DNA from: Scytalidium lignicola
Taxonomy: Eukaryota; Ascomycota; Leotiomycetes
Assembly (NCBI GenBank): GCA_002812745.2
Contig: NCSJ02000021.1
Coordinates: forward strand, 124,001 to 188,000
Direction of reading: 5' to 3'
Length of the DNA stretch: 64,000 bases
The notes beneath the pieces are model-generated. The model did no database searches. It had not been told where the DNA came from and worked only from the letters and a program-made list of their open reading frames with translations. Shown here piece by piece: positions 1 through 10,269 of this stretch; position 1 is the stretch's first letter, and every line of letters starts with the position of its first letter. The translations under genes and the position numbers were made by a program.

Positions 1-2114
1 TTCAAGGAGGGAGTGGTGGAAACCGGGGCGGGTGTATCTCCAGGGGAATGGCAAGTTGGTCGTTTCCCCCCCGCCTTTGTATGATTACAATATTTTTACT
101 TGAGTGGATTTTTTTTTNGGTTAATGCTGAATGTGGCAGGGAGTAAATCATGTATTTTATTATATAAGGGAATGAAAATTTAGTGTTATATTAAAACTCT
201 TGTTGTTTGATTGTTTGATTGTTTGACTAAACCGCTTTGGTATCTGTTTAAAAGGACCCTCAAACATGATTGATTTGATTATAGAATCCTAAGCTGCCGG
301 CGACGATAATACTAAAGCAGTTCTAATCGTTTGTTGAGTATGTCATACCCACATTCTACTCCAATTCAAAGGGAATAACATATCTTGGTATTAGTAAATA
401 AAAAAANGGTATAAAAAANGTCTCTAAATTTGTAGGTTGTCTCTACATTTATGATCTTAATTTGAAGGCTTTGTGATCGGCTCAGTTTCGCTACGGTCTA
501 TTGTCCCTTCGCTCATTTCTGTGCAACAAAGGTGTCCACCATACCATGCTGGGGGGTTAACCAAAGTTCCTTTATGTTGTGCTTTATGTTTCTTGCATAC
601 TAGACTATACTTTGTCAGAATGGCCCCAAGATACGGGGTTTAATATGAACAATAGAATATCTTGGTCTGCAGTTGCTGGATAGCGGTATATATTGAGAAC
701 TTATAACATAGGATGCAGCTCTGCCTTTTGCTCGTGCTCAGGTTCTGGAACCAAGGTTAATAAATGCCTGAGATGTTCAACAAAAGAAAAAGCTGTTCGA
801 AACTACGAAGACCTAGCCTCATTGAAAGGTGAGATTAGGTATTAATAGGCTGAACTGTCAGATTAAATCTCTTATTGCAATTTGATAGCATTGAAGATTC
901 CTTGGGTCATTCGCAGGAAAGATGCAGCTGAGTCTGCCGATGACTGGTAGAACCATCATTGCATCTTCAAGGTTAGCCTCATCATTGTCCTGACCTTTGG
1001 TTATAGTAGTGAGGCAGTCATGTTCATTGAATAGCAGATGCGCACTAATCTAGTCCTTCGAGTTGAAAGGCTCATGAACGACATTATGATGAATGCGATC
1101 TCTTTGGAAGAAGACTACACGGAAACCATTTGACCTACCCTGGGTAAGTCGTGATCAGGAAGCGAAGTTTGAGGATGTTCCCGATTCCCTCCATCTTATT
1201 CCGGGAAAAACAGGAAGAACAAGCTGCTCTTTCAAGTAGAGATAACTCTCAGCTCAAGGTTTTACAAGTAGTTTGGCCCTGAAAATCTATTCGAATTCGA
1301 TCGTGTCTTTCCTGTTACACCAGTAACCGATGGTATTTGGTACTGAGAAGCTCGCACTTTACTGCGTCTAGTTTTACTGTTGTGACTTCGCTGAGGGTCT
1401 TGTACTGTACGTCCGTACATGGGATCAAAGGGCAAGGCAGCTTGCATTAAAAAGGCTTCTCGTTTGTCTTGACGTAGTAGACCTTACTAAGTACCCCCGA
1501 GGGAAAAAAAATACACCGACCGTAATAAATAATGTGATTGATTGGATAAAACATTTTATATATTCCAAGTTTGGTGATCTATCAGCCTCCAAACCGGAAG
1601 GTTTTTTCGATCCATTGTAAGCCGCCACTGGGTTCTGAGCTGAGTAAGGGCATTCCCACGGTGACAATAGCCTCTCACGAATAAATTTCTGAAGATGAAA
1701 GAAGTTTATTAAGAGTATCTCTTATATTTGCTTTGTGTTCGAAAGTTTGATGATGCCGCATCTATTCCTCGTGTCCTCTTACAAATGGAGGAAAGCGATT
1801 TAATAGCAACACTCCTACTGGTGGAGCTAGGCGTGGCGATTTCGGCGCCCGCTTACATAATTCAATTCCCCGTTCTCGAATCATCGGGACGTCTGTTTAA
1901 GCATCATGTTATTGAGCGGATGCCTTATTTCGGTGGCCTGGTCTCTCAACGAACTTCAACAATCAAGCTGAGGCAGCGGCCATCCCTCATTCACCTTCGT
2001 TGCTACACATTCTGATCGTTTTACCATTGGTACTGTATACAACATCTTTGCGTCGTTGGTCCTAGGACCACGAGACCACCTGAACGCTGCGTTGAATCGA
2101 GTTTCTTCTTCGCC
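1..2114. other. Left-end intergenic region with possible gene tails
   Basis: No gene could be modelled with confidence here. In frame 1 the window opens with 29 codons ending in TGA at 88-90 (reading FKEGVVETGAG at the start), which may be the 3' end of a gene beginning outside the window. Around 690-951 two open segments join across a plausible 60-bp intron (gtgaga at about 831, acceptor tag at about 890) to give a Cys-containing C-terminus ending in AESADDW, but no start exon was found. The rest is AT-rich with homopolymer-flanking Ns near 119, 407 and 419. The last few hundred bases are the YME1-like promoter and 5' UTR. Confidence 0.35.
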
Positions 2115-4829
2115 ATGGCCTTTCAAGCCTCTGTGGCAATGCCGGTAAGTTTGCGCCCAGCCATCGTATTCATACCACACTTTTCTGTAGAACTGACTGA
2201 GTATATAGGGCATTGCTGCGGTAACCTCAGAGATCTGGCCCTCCGTTTCCAATGCTGCGGCGGTTCCGTTGAGGGTCTTTGGATATAGGGCACCGAGTGC
2301 GCCGGCATCAACTTCAAAGAAAACGCCTGTTCGTTCAACTGCACGTTCAATATCAACAGAAGTAGATCAGGTATGTGTCAATCTGCTCCATCTTAATTGT
2401 CATACCACCGATGCATCAAGAATAAAGCTAATAATAGTATTGAAGGTGCCTAGAGCAGTTCTTCCCGAATGCCTTCGAGATCTCCCAGCGTCTTTTTCTT
2501 CGTCTGCGACCTTTCTCGCTGCCTCTAAAATGCCTTTCTCTGTCCAGAATATTGTTTCAGCCATGCCTAAGGGCACACTGTCTGTTGCAAATCCTATGAT
2601 CCGACGAGCATTCAGAATTCCGAGTTCAAGCCGACAACTCTCGACTGTGTCTCAGTTCAGATCTCAGAAGCCCTACGTGCCTTTCACCCGAATCATACCA
2701 CAACAAACCAGATCATTATCATTTAGCGGTACATCATCTCGGAACCTTCTGGCACACATGGAGGAGACTGCGAACAAGAATCCTACTAGCGCAACTGCTC
2801 AAAACGCCTTCTACCAAGCCTTATTACGGGCAAATATGCCTGCGATTGTGGTTGAACGATATCAAACAAACTATTTCGCATCGAATCCTGCCTGTGAAGC
2901 GTCCTATCAGAAGGCTCTAACTACTCTGGGTCAAAGTGAAGGCATTGTCTCTGGTGGACAATTCTCTGGACAATCTGGTAACATTAGCAATGCACAATTA
3001 CAAGCTATCGGTCAAGCAGTTGCCGCATCCTCTCGAGGTGGCAATGTTGCGATTTCTCGTGGAGCAAACCAAGGTACTGGAGGTAGAGATGCACCTCTCC
3101 ATGTCGTCGTTGAGGAAACGATTGGTGGATCAATCTTCAAATGGGTGAAATTCTTCTTCTACTTCGGCTTGTTCACGTATCTCAGCCTTGTCGTTGTTGC
3201 TATGATGATTGAAGGATTCCAGGTCTTCAGGAAAGTCGGCGGAAAGTCAGATAACGAGGCTAAGGCTGAACATCAGACCGTTCGATTCTCAGATGTACAT
3301 GGCTGTGACGAGGCAAAGGAAGAACTTCAGGAGCTGGTTGACTTTCTACAGAATCCTGAGAAGTTCTCAACCTTGGGTGGCAAGCTTCCAAAAGGTGTTT
3401 TGCTCGTCGGTCCTCCCGGAACAGGCAAGACTCTGCTCGCGCGTGCTGTTGCTGGAGAAGCTGGAGTTCCCTTCTTCTTTATGTCTGGAAGTGAGTTCGA
3501 TGAAATCTATGTCGGTGTCGGCGCAAAGCGTGTTCGCGAACTATTTGCTGCTGCAAAGGCTAAATCTCCCGCCATTGTTTTCATCGATGAACTCGACGCT
3601 ATCGGAGGCAAACGTAATGCTCGGGATGCAGCATATGTCAAGCAAACTCTCAATCAGTTATTGACGGAACTAGATGGCTTCGAACAGAATAGTGGGGTCA
3701 TAATTTTGGCAGCAACTAATTTCCCAGAATTACTTGATAAAGCGCTTACTCGCCCTGGCCGGTTCGATCGAAATGTTGTTGTTGGTCTTCCGGATGTCCG
3801 AGGTCGCATGGCGATTCTGAAGCATCACATGAAGAATATTATCACTGCTCCTGATGTCAGTCTTGAAGCCCTCGCTGCTGGAACTCCAGGTTTCTCCGGT
3901 GCCGAATTGGAGAATATCATCAACCAAGCCGCCGTTCACGCCAGCAAAGCTAAAGCTTCAGCCGTCTCTATGTTTGATTTCGAATGGGCTAAGGACAAAG
4001 TTTTGATGGGTGCCGAGAAAAAGAGCATGGTCATCAGCCAAAAGGAAAAGGAGATGACTGCCTTCCATGAAGCCGGTCATGCCTTGGTAATTATGTTCAC
4101 TCCAGGCACAAATCCTTTGCATAAAATCACTATCATGCCTCGTGGCCAGTCTCTTGGAATGACAACCCATCTTCCTGAGATGGATAAATATTCAATGGGC
4201 ATGGACGAATATAAGTCGCAAATCGATATCTGCTTAGGTGGTAAGATTGCGGAGGAACTTATCTATGGTCCTGACAAGGTTACAAGTGGCGTTGCCAACG
4301 TAAGTTTATCCCATATATTTTAGACTCTTTATTACTACTTTCTCGTATTAGAAGTACTCCATTGCTGACACCTCTTTAACAGGATCTTCAACAAGCAACA
4401 AAAATCGCGTATGCTATGGTAACAAGTTACGGCATGTCTCCAGAACTTGGTAATGTCGACCTTGCATCTAATCACGATCGACTGTCCGCAGCTACAAAGC
4501 AGATGATTGAATCTGAAGTTCGTCGTGTTATCGAGGAATCCCGCGTTCGTGCTACAGCGCTTATCCGATCCAAGCGGAAAGAGCTGGAGCTCCTGGCGAA
4601 GGCTCTCGTTGATTATGAGACCTTGAACAGAGAAGAAGCTACAAAGGTCATTAAAGGACAGAAGCTTGAAGGCAAGCTTATTATGCCCAGCGGAAGCATC
4701 AAGATCCCAGATATAAGACACCCAGATCTTGGCCCAGGCAACCTACCTGAGGTCCCTGAGATCCCAGGTAGCAAGGCAGCCAGCCAAGATGACAACAATC
4801 AACCCCCCAGCGGCGGAGCGGTTGCTTAA
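2115..4829 (+). CDS. YME1: Mitochondrial i-AAA protease (Yme1/IAP-1 family)
   Basis: ATP-dependent zinc metalloprotease of the mitochondrial inner membrane with its catalytic part in the intermembrane space; it degrades unassembled or damaged proteins. Modelled exons are 2115-2144, 2209-2370, 2446-4299 and 4383-4829, giving about 830 residues. Visible in order: a Ser-rich targeting region, a conserved N-domain ([16 protein letters not shown]), one membrane segment near 297-321, Walker A GPPGTGKT near 386, Walker B VFIDELDA near 442, the arginine-finger region TRPGRFDR, and the zinc-protease motif HEAGH near 605. The last intron (4300-4382) is clear: GVAN joins [10 protein letters not shown]. 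The N-terminus is less sure. Starting at ATG 2530 gives 738 residues, close to the usual family size. The ATG at 2115 is followed by two in-frame introns and an uninterrupted, targeting-like frame, which is why I prefer it. Confidence 0.93.
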
Positions 4830-5964
4830 AAAGCCTACCTTGCATTGGTGGATGATACGATAGGATATAATTATCTGTGGACAAAGCTCAACTCATTGAA
4901 GGCGTTGGTTTAGGGAAAGGCTCTTGGAATCGTCTTTCTTGCATCCTGTGCATACGATTTCTTTTTTTTACTCCTGAGCTTCAAAAATATGTGTTCTATT
5001 TATTCATACTGCAAAAGCAGTCATTCCATGTGGATAGTTTTAAGAACAATTTCTTTTGTCCAAAGAGAATCAATAGTAGTAAAGCTTTCCAGAGGAGGCT
5101 GGAGTGCTAGCTAGATCCTCCTGCGATCCCGTTGATATAGCATGTTACAATGGGCTCTGTTATGGTAGAGGAAGGATGTCCAACATAGCGGAACGGAATG
5201 ACTTAGAATGTACTGTACAGCCTTGAAATCCAAATACTCTCATTAGACACTTCCGTCTCGCAGCTGATCATAGCTGTTCCGTACAATGTTCAGAACTGTA
5301 TACAGTGCACATGTATTGTTTTCATCTCTTAACCGGGAAAATCGAACAAATGTGTCTGAACAGAAAAAGAGCTAATATGCATTGATCTTGAAATAGACGC
5401 TGCGCCGTTCATTGGATGTGGGTTGTCCACAACGCCTGTCATCTTGCAACGTTGACTCTGTCGTTGGCCTGTGCTCAAGGTATTTCCGTACAGAGGATGG
5501 CGTCGCATCTCGTAAATCGAACATCACCTTGGGGCTTCGACCTGATTCCTCCCCTTTGGAATTCTTCTGGATAATTCCTGAAAAGAGAAATCTAATTCTA
5601 AATTCCTTAAAGTTGGTGATATAGTGCGGTGCTTAACCCTCACTGGAATGCCAGCTTAGTCTTGTCACAGGAATTGTTTACTTTTCGACGTTTACTGGAG
5701 AAACACCTGCATGCGCGGCGGAACATCATTCGGCAACCACAGCTCTACTCAGCCTCAACCGACCTAGGCGGGCAGATCTTCGAGGGACCTTCTTAGAAGC
5801 CTAGGGATCATTAGCATATCGGATCAGAACACCTCCTCTAAAGCGCGGTACAATTGCAGTGAGGATGTTGTGTCTTGCTTGATTAGAGACCAGAAATCAA
5901 CTTAGCATCGTCCTTGACGTCAACGTAGCAGGCATTTGGCTGCCGCCTACCCCTCGTTGAAAGC
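4830..5964. other. Intergenic region between two plus-strand genes
   Basis: It holds the YME1-like 3' UTR and the promoter and 5' UTR of the next gene. Only short ORFs occur, with no recognisable domain or codon pattern. No tRNA or repeat was seen. Confidence 0.5.
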
Positions 5965-8900
5965 ATGTTTTCCTACCTGAGAACGCACCGGCGCACGCCA
6001 TCGAACCCTTCATCGCCGCTCCCAGAACAGGTATCATCTTGGGAGTCATCATCAACTTCTGATCTCAACAATTCACAGCTCTTACAGCCTGGACTCTTGC
6101 AAGAACAACCATCTTCCGCGACAACATCACCGTATCTGCCTCCTATCCCGCGTATCTCCTCTATTGAATATGATGGCACAAAAGACTATGGCAGGACCTC
6201 CAACGTGAGAACATTTGAGGGAGGAGCAAGAATGTACGACCTCGATCCTTCGAAAGGGCAGGCGCGGAAGCAGGGAATATACACACCTAGTAACAACCAG
6301 AAACCACCATATGCTGGAACCCGAAGACCAGATTCGGCAGGAAACCTTGGGCCATCTAAGCCCGCCATTCAGCAACAGATGCGACCTCATGGTAGCTCGA
6401 ATCAAGATACAGGTACAAATCTTCCATTTGTCACCGCAGCAGACTTGCCCTCGAAGCCCACCCAGGCCAGTAGAAAAGGCTCCAGGTTGCCTTCTCCACC
6501 GCCGTCAAATGCTTCAACATTTGAGCCAATTCAACCACGCTCAGGAAAGACGCGGTTAAATCTCCTCAACCCGATGTCTCTTTTAGCTCGACGGCGTTCT
6601 GCACAAAATATGCCACAGATTTCGCCGATTGGTAGCTCGAGTTTCCGAGGAGGTATGGATTCGGAGACATTTGATCCAAGAATCCGAGGCACTGTTGTTC
6701 ACGATTTCAGCGCTCCTCGGCCACGCAAGAATGTAGTGCAAAGTGATGGCCGTGGTACAGAAGGCACATATCAAAGGAGTCCGAATCCACAGCCTGATGA
6801 GAGCCCGTGGAGTGGTGGGAACCACACTCCTGTTTTCACAGAAAACTTCGAAGAGGAACAGTATCCTGCAGCAGGACCTCATGTCCGAAAGGCTAGCGAA
6901 ACGGACCTTCCACTACCACAACCTCCTTATGCTAGAGGCGCTACTCGTAAGCCAGTCGGATCCGATTCTAAACCAAGCGGAAATGATGCTCAAAAGCAAG
7001 ATCAAACACCAAAGCAACTAAGTAATCAAAAGCCATCGCCCGACATTGGTCCGCCGGTGCCTCCAAAACCAACATCAGAAGTTCTTGGTAAGCCACGACG
7101 CATCTCCATAGCTCCTGACACACTCCCTGAACCATCACATTCATCAAAACCGAGACCAGCACGAAATACTTCCAAAGCTTCCACGAAAGATGGTCCTGTC
7201 TCAGGATTACCAAACCATATGAAGAGTACATCTTCAAGGTTTAGTTTTGATATGATTGGTGCAGCCGAGCAAGAACGGTTATTAGAAGAAAGGCATCGAC
7301 AAAAGGCGCTGGAAAGGAAAATTGAAACACCGGAACCTGATGAAGATCCGTATGATTATGATTACGATTATGACAATATGGATGATGATGATGGGCTGGA
7401 GGAGCGAATACCTGGAGTTAATGCAGATGCAGAAGAGGAGGATATCTATGGTGATGATAATAACTTCGCAAATTTTACATTTCAATCACTCTCAACTACT
7501 ACACCGATGACCCCTTATAGTGTAGAGCTCGTTAGCACTCCACGGGATGCTAATGGGGAGGCTATTGGCTTCGCCATGACGGAAGAATCCTCTTCAATGC
7601 TGTTGGAGAATCTTTTACAATCGAATTTATCCTCTCTTCCTACGACTAATCCACTTAAAACTGTTTCTGCAAGCGAGGCGCAAGTTGAAGGCCTTGGTCT
7701 GCAAAATGTTGGTGTCATCAGTAGTCCAGAGGACCTGTTACACAGTCCACAGCAAGATAGACCCAAGAATATTAGTAGTGCATCTTTGTCAAACCTTTCC
7801 GCTATTGATGACGATGATCTCTACTTTGATGATGGGATGATCGACATGATAGAAGATGGCAACGAGTCCGGTGAATTTGATGAATCTATTTTTGATAAGA
7901 TTGATACCGACCGATATGGACGTCCTATAAAGTCCATGTCATCTCTACCAACAGTCTATTCTCCACCAAACCTCACACAAGATCCATCACCACCATTCAG
8001 TAAAGAGGATTACGGCGAAACCGAAGAAATATCTTCATCTATTTCGCCCGGTACTCTTCCTATAAGTGGTGGCTTGGCTCCACAGCCTTCAATAGCACAT
8101 AATGGATACTCCAATTTTGCCATGATGCCACCGCAGCCAGGTCCTAGTTTAACCCAGGATACACTAGCTGCCTATCAATCTGCCCTTGCAGCTGCGGCAT
8201 TTACAGCAGCTGCGAATGGCAAATTTCGTCGGGACAGTAGTACTTCGCCGCATTTACAATCCACACCTTCTGAACATGAAGATACACACCCTGGTATGGT
8301 AACTGACTCGAGCGATATCTATGAGCCTTTCTCTCCATCCTACGATGATTTTGATTATGATGACAACTTTGAGGACGACACAATCATCGCGGCTGCAAAT
8401 GCAGAGGTCCTAGCAAACGATTCAGAGGGCTTTTATGGGCAAGAATTTGGCTTCTATTCAGTTCCTGGTGGTGGCAATTCTGAATATGCTAACGGCGGAT
8501 ACTTCGGTCCACGTGGTATCGAAGGTATAACCCGCAGCCAGAGTGGACGTATAGTCTCACGGGAGCCAAATCTGACACCAATAACCGAACGCTCCGAGTA
8601 CTCGAACCGTAACTCGTTTATGTCGCTCAATCTTCACCAAACTGGCCCGGTCAATAGCCCTGGTCTAGTTCAACTAGCTGGATTGATGGGTAATGATTAT
8701 GATGGTAGTGATATGAGTCTCAGTGCGCTCATGAAACTCAGAAACCGAGCCTGGGGCGGCAGTCAAGCCAGTCTGCACAGTGGTGCCGGCAGTCCAAAGA
8801 GTGCCACTGGAGAAGAAACTTCAAGCCCTGTCAACCAAATTCCCCCATGGGGACAAGCAGGGCTGCCAAGCAATAGCGGCGGTCATTTGAGGCAGAATAG

Positions 8901-9285
8901 TTTAGGTGGTGAAGCCCCAAGTGCTGCTCTAAGTCCTAGCACTGGGTTTACAAGTGAGAATAACTCGATACCTGGAAGTCCAACCATCACTATGGCAAAC
9001 TTATCGCTAGAGTCAAATAAATGCGTTGGATTAGGAATTGCAGAAGAGCCAGGTGAACAGCTGGCAGACGCGCAGAAAGAAAACATGGAGCTGCAGGACT
9101 CAGGAAGGGAAAGAAATAAGGACTTCAAACGCCATCGATATACTGGTAGTGCTGAGAGTATCAGCTACCTAAAGGAAGAAGACCCTGTGACTGGTGAACG
9201 GTGGATCCTAGAACGCAGACGCACGGCTGAGAGTGGGGAGATAGAATTCCTGGAAAGGGAAATTGTTAGTGGTGGGAGGATTTAG
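5965..9285 (+). CDS. Large Ser/Pro-rich acidic protein, function unknown
   Basis: A single 1106-codon open frame without visible introns, starting MFSYLRTHRRTPSNP and ending at a TAG. It looks mostly disordered: Ser/Pro/Gln-rich throughout, with PxxP-type tracts (PPVPPKPTS near 365), acidic Asp/Tyr runs near 450-500 (DPYDYDYDYDN) and a further Asp/Glu-rich stretch near 785-810. More ordered, probably conserved blocks are seen near 500-550 (NFANFTFQSLSTTTPMTPYS) and at the extreme C-terminus (GERWILERRRTAESGEIEF, ending SGGRI). I recognise no catalytic domain, signal peptide or membrane segment. The protein type, a long low-complexity sequence with a conserved tail, is common among Pezizomycotina-specific proteins. 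Composition is that of the neighbouring housekeeping genes and no damage is seen, so it is likely a real, expressed gene. Function is not inferable here. Confidence 0.85.
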   Translation: MFSYLRTHRRTPSNPSSPLPEQVSSWESSSTSDLNNSQLLQPGLLQEQPSSATTSPYLPPIPRISSIEYDGTKDYGRTSNVRTFEGGARMYDLDPSKGQARKQGIYTPSNNQKPPYAGTRRPDSAGNLGPSKPAIQQQMRPHGSSNQDTGTNLPFVTAADLPSKPTQASRKGSRLPSPPPSNASTFEPIQPRSGKTRLNLLNPMSLLARRRSAQNMPQISPIGSSSFRGGMDSETFDPRIRGTVVHDFSAPRPRKNVVQSDGRGTEGTYQRSPNPQPDESPWSGGNHTPVFTENFEEEQYPAAGPHVRKASETDLPLPQPPYARGATRKPVGSDSKPSGNDAQKQDQTPKQLSNQKPSPDIGPPVPPKPTSEVLGKPRRISIAPDTLPEPSHSSKPRPARNTSKASTKDGPVSGLPNHMKSTSSRFSFDMIGAAEQERLLEERHRQKALERKIETPEPDEDPYDYDYDYDNMDDDDGLEERIPGVNADAEEEDIYGDDNNFANFTFQSLSTTTPMTPYSVELVSTPRDANGEAIGFAMTEESSSMLLENLLQSNLSSLPTTNPLKTVSASEAQVEGLGLQNVGVISSPEDLLHSPQQDRPKNISSASLSNLSAIDDDDLYFDDGMIDMIEDGNESGEFDESIFDKIDTDRYGRPIKSMSSLPTVYSPPNLTQDPSPPFSKEDYGETEEISSSISPGTLPISGGLAPQPSIAHNGYSNFAMMPPQPGPSLTQDTLAAYQSALAAAAFTAAANGKFRRDSSTSPHLQSTPSEHEDTHPGMVTDSSDIYEPFSPSYDDFDYDDNFEDDTIIAAANAEVLANDSEGFYGQEFGFYSVPGGGNSEYANGGYFGPRGIEGITRSQSGRIVSREPNLTPITERSEYSNRNSFMSLNLHQTGPVNSPGLVQLAGLMGNDYDGSDMSLSALMKLRNRAWGGSQASLHSGAGSPKSATGEETSSPVNQIPPWGQAGLPSNSGGHLRQNSLGGEAPSAALSPSTGFTSENNSIPGSPTITMANLSLESNKCVGLGIAEEPGEQLADAQKENMELQDSGRERNKDFKRHRYTGSAESISYLKEEDPVTGERWILERRRTAESGEIEFLEREIVSGGRI

Positions 9286-10269
9286 TTGGATTTCAAATCT
9301 AAGGATATAAGGGCAAGGATTTTTTGATATGTGTCATATGATACGATATATAAAGAAGCATACTGGCGTTTATGGCGGTGGACTTTTATTGGATGGGAAA
9401 TGGAGTATATGTGGAACGGAGTATTTGTGTACGGGTTGATATGTATCTGGCAACTAGGAGTGCTGTTACTGGTAGATTAAAAGTGAATATTTTATGACAA
9501 TCATTTAGACCTATAAAAACATACTAACGATCACAAAAGTGTGAATATGGGAATAGGGAAAACTTGCCTGACATTATTTCACACAATAGAGCACGAATTT
9601 GATAAACACCCCTAGTGTGTATGGGACTTAAAAAAAGTTCCCTCTAATACTGCTATTGCATCTAATGATACATATATACGTACAGGAATAGTATAGATCC
9701 TTGAGGTAGAAGCAAACATCAAAAAGGCGTAAGAAATAAAACGCAGGCCGACACGCCGAAGAATATGCTAAAGCAAGATGAGGAAAGTAGTAAAAAAANG
9801 AAAGATGCTCGCAGATTCGGTTCTAATGCAATCATGATTAGGTTAAATAAGGCAACAAAAATAAGAGAGAATTAACAACAAAAGGAATAAAGGTTTGGAG
9901 TTGGATTAAAGGGAAAAAGGAGGTTGAAGCCGTGATTTTTGATTTCCTTTTAAATTGGCGTTTCTAATGTCATTTCCTTTTCTTTTCCCCCCTCCCTTTT
10001 TGTTAAAAAAAANGAAAGCGTCTTATTTTTATTGGAGATGTATGCAATGTTTGACAATAACCAGATCCTCTATAAATGATGAATGAATTAACGCCATTTG
10101 GCCATTCGCTTTTTNCTTGCTTGGTTTTTTAATCTCGTCAAGTCGAGGAGAAGGTGTGTAGATTAGGAAATAGACTGTTGTTTTGAGGTCCGGGTTATTC
10201 GGAAAAAAAGGGGGAGAGAAAAATAGGGAGGATTCGAAAGAATGTACTAGTTTCTGGTTTCGCGGCTTC
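9286..10269. other. Intergenic region between convergent genes
   Basis: The 3' flanks of the 5965-9285 gene (+) and the Uds1-domain gene (-) meet here. It is AT-rich with several poly-A/T runs followed by single Ns (near 9799, 10013, 10115). No coding feature was recognised. The 3' UTRs and polyadenylation signals of both genes must lie here. Confidence 0.5.

Noticed and set aside
1728..2015. 95-codon plus-strand ORF upstream of the YME1-like gene
   Set aside because: No domain, lies in the presumed promoter, and overlaps an equally open minus frame.
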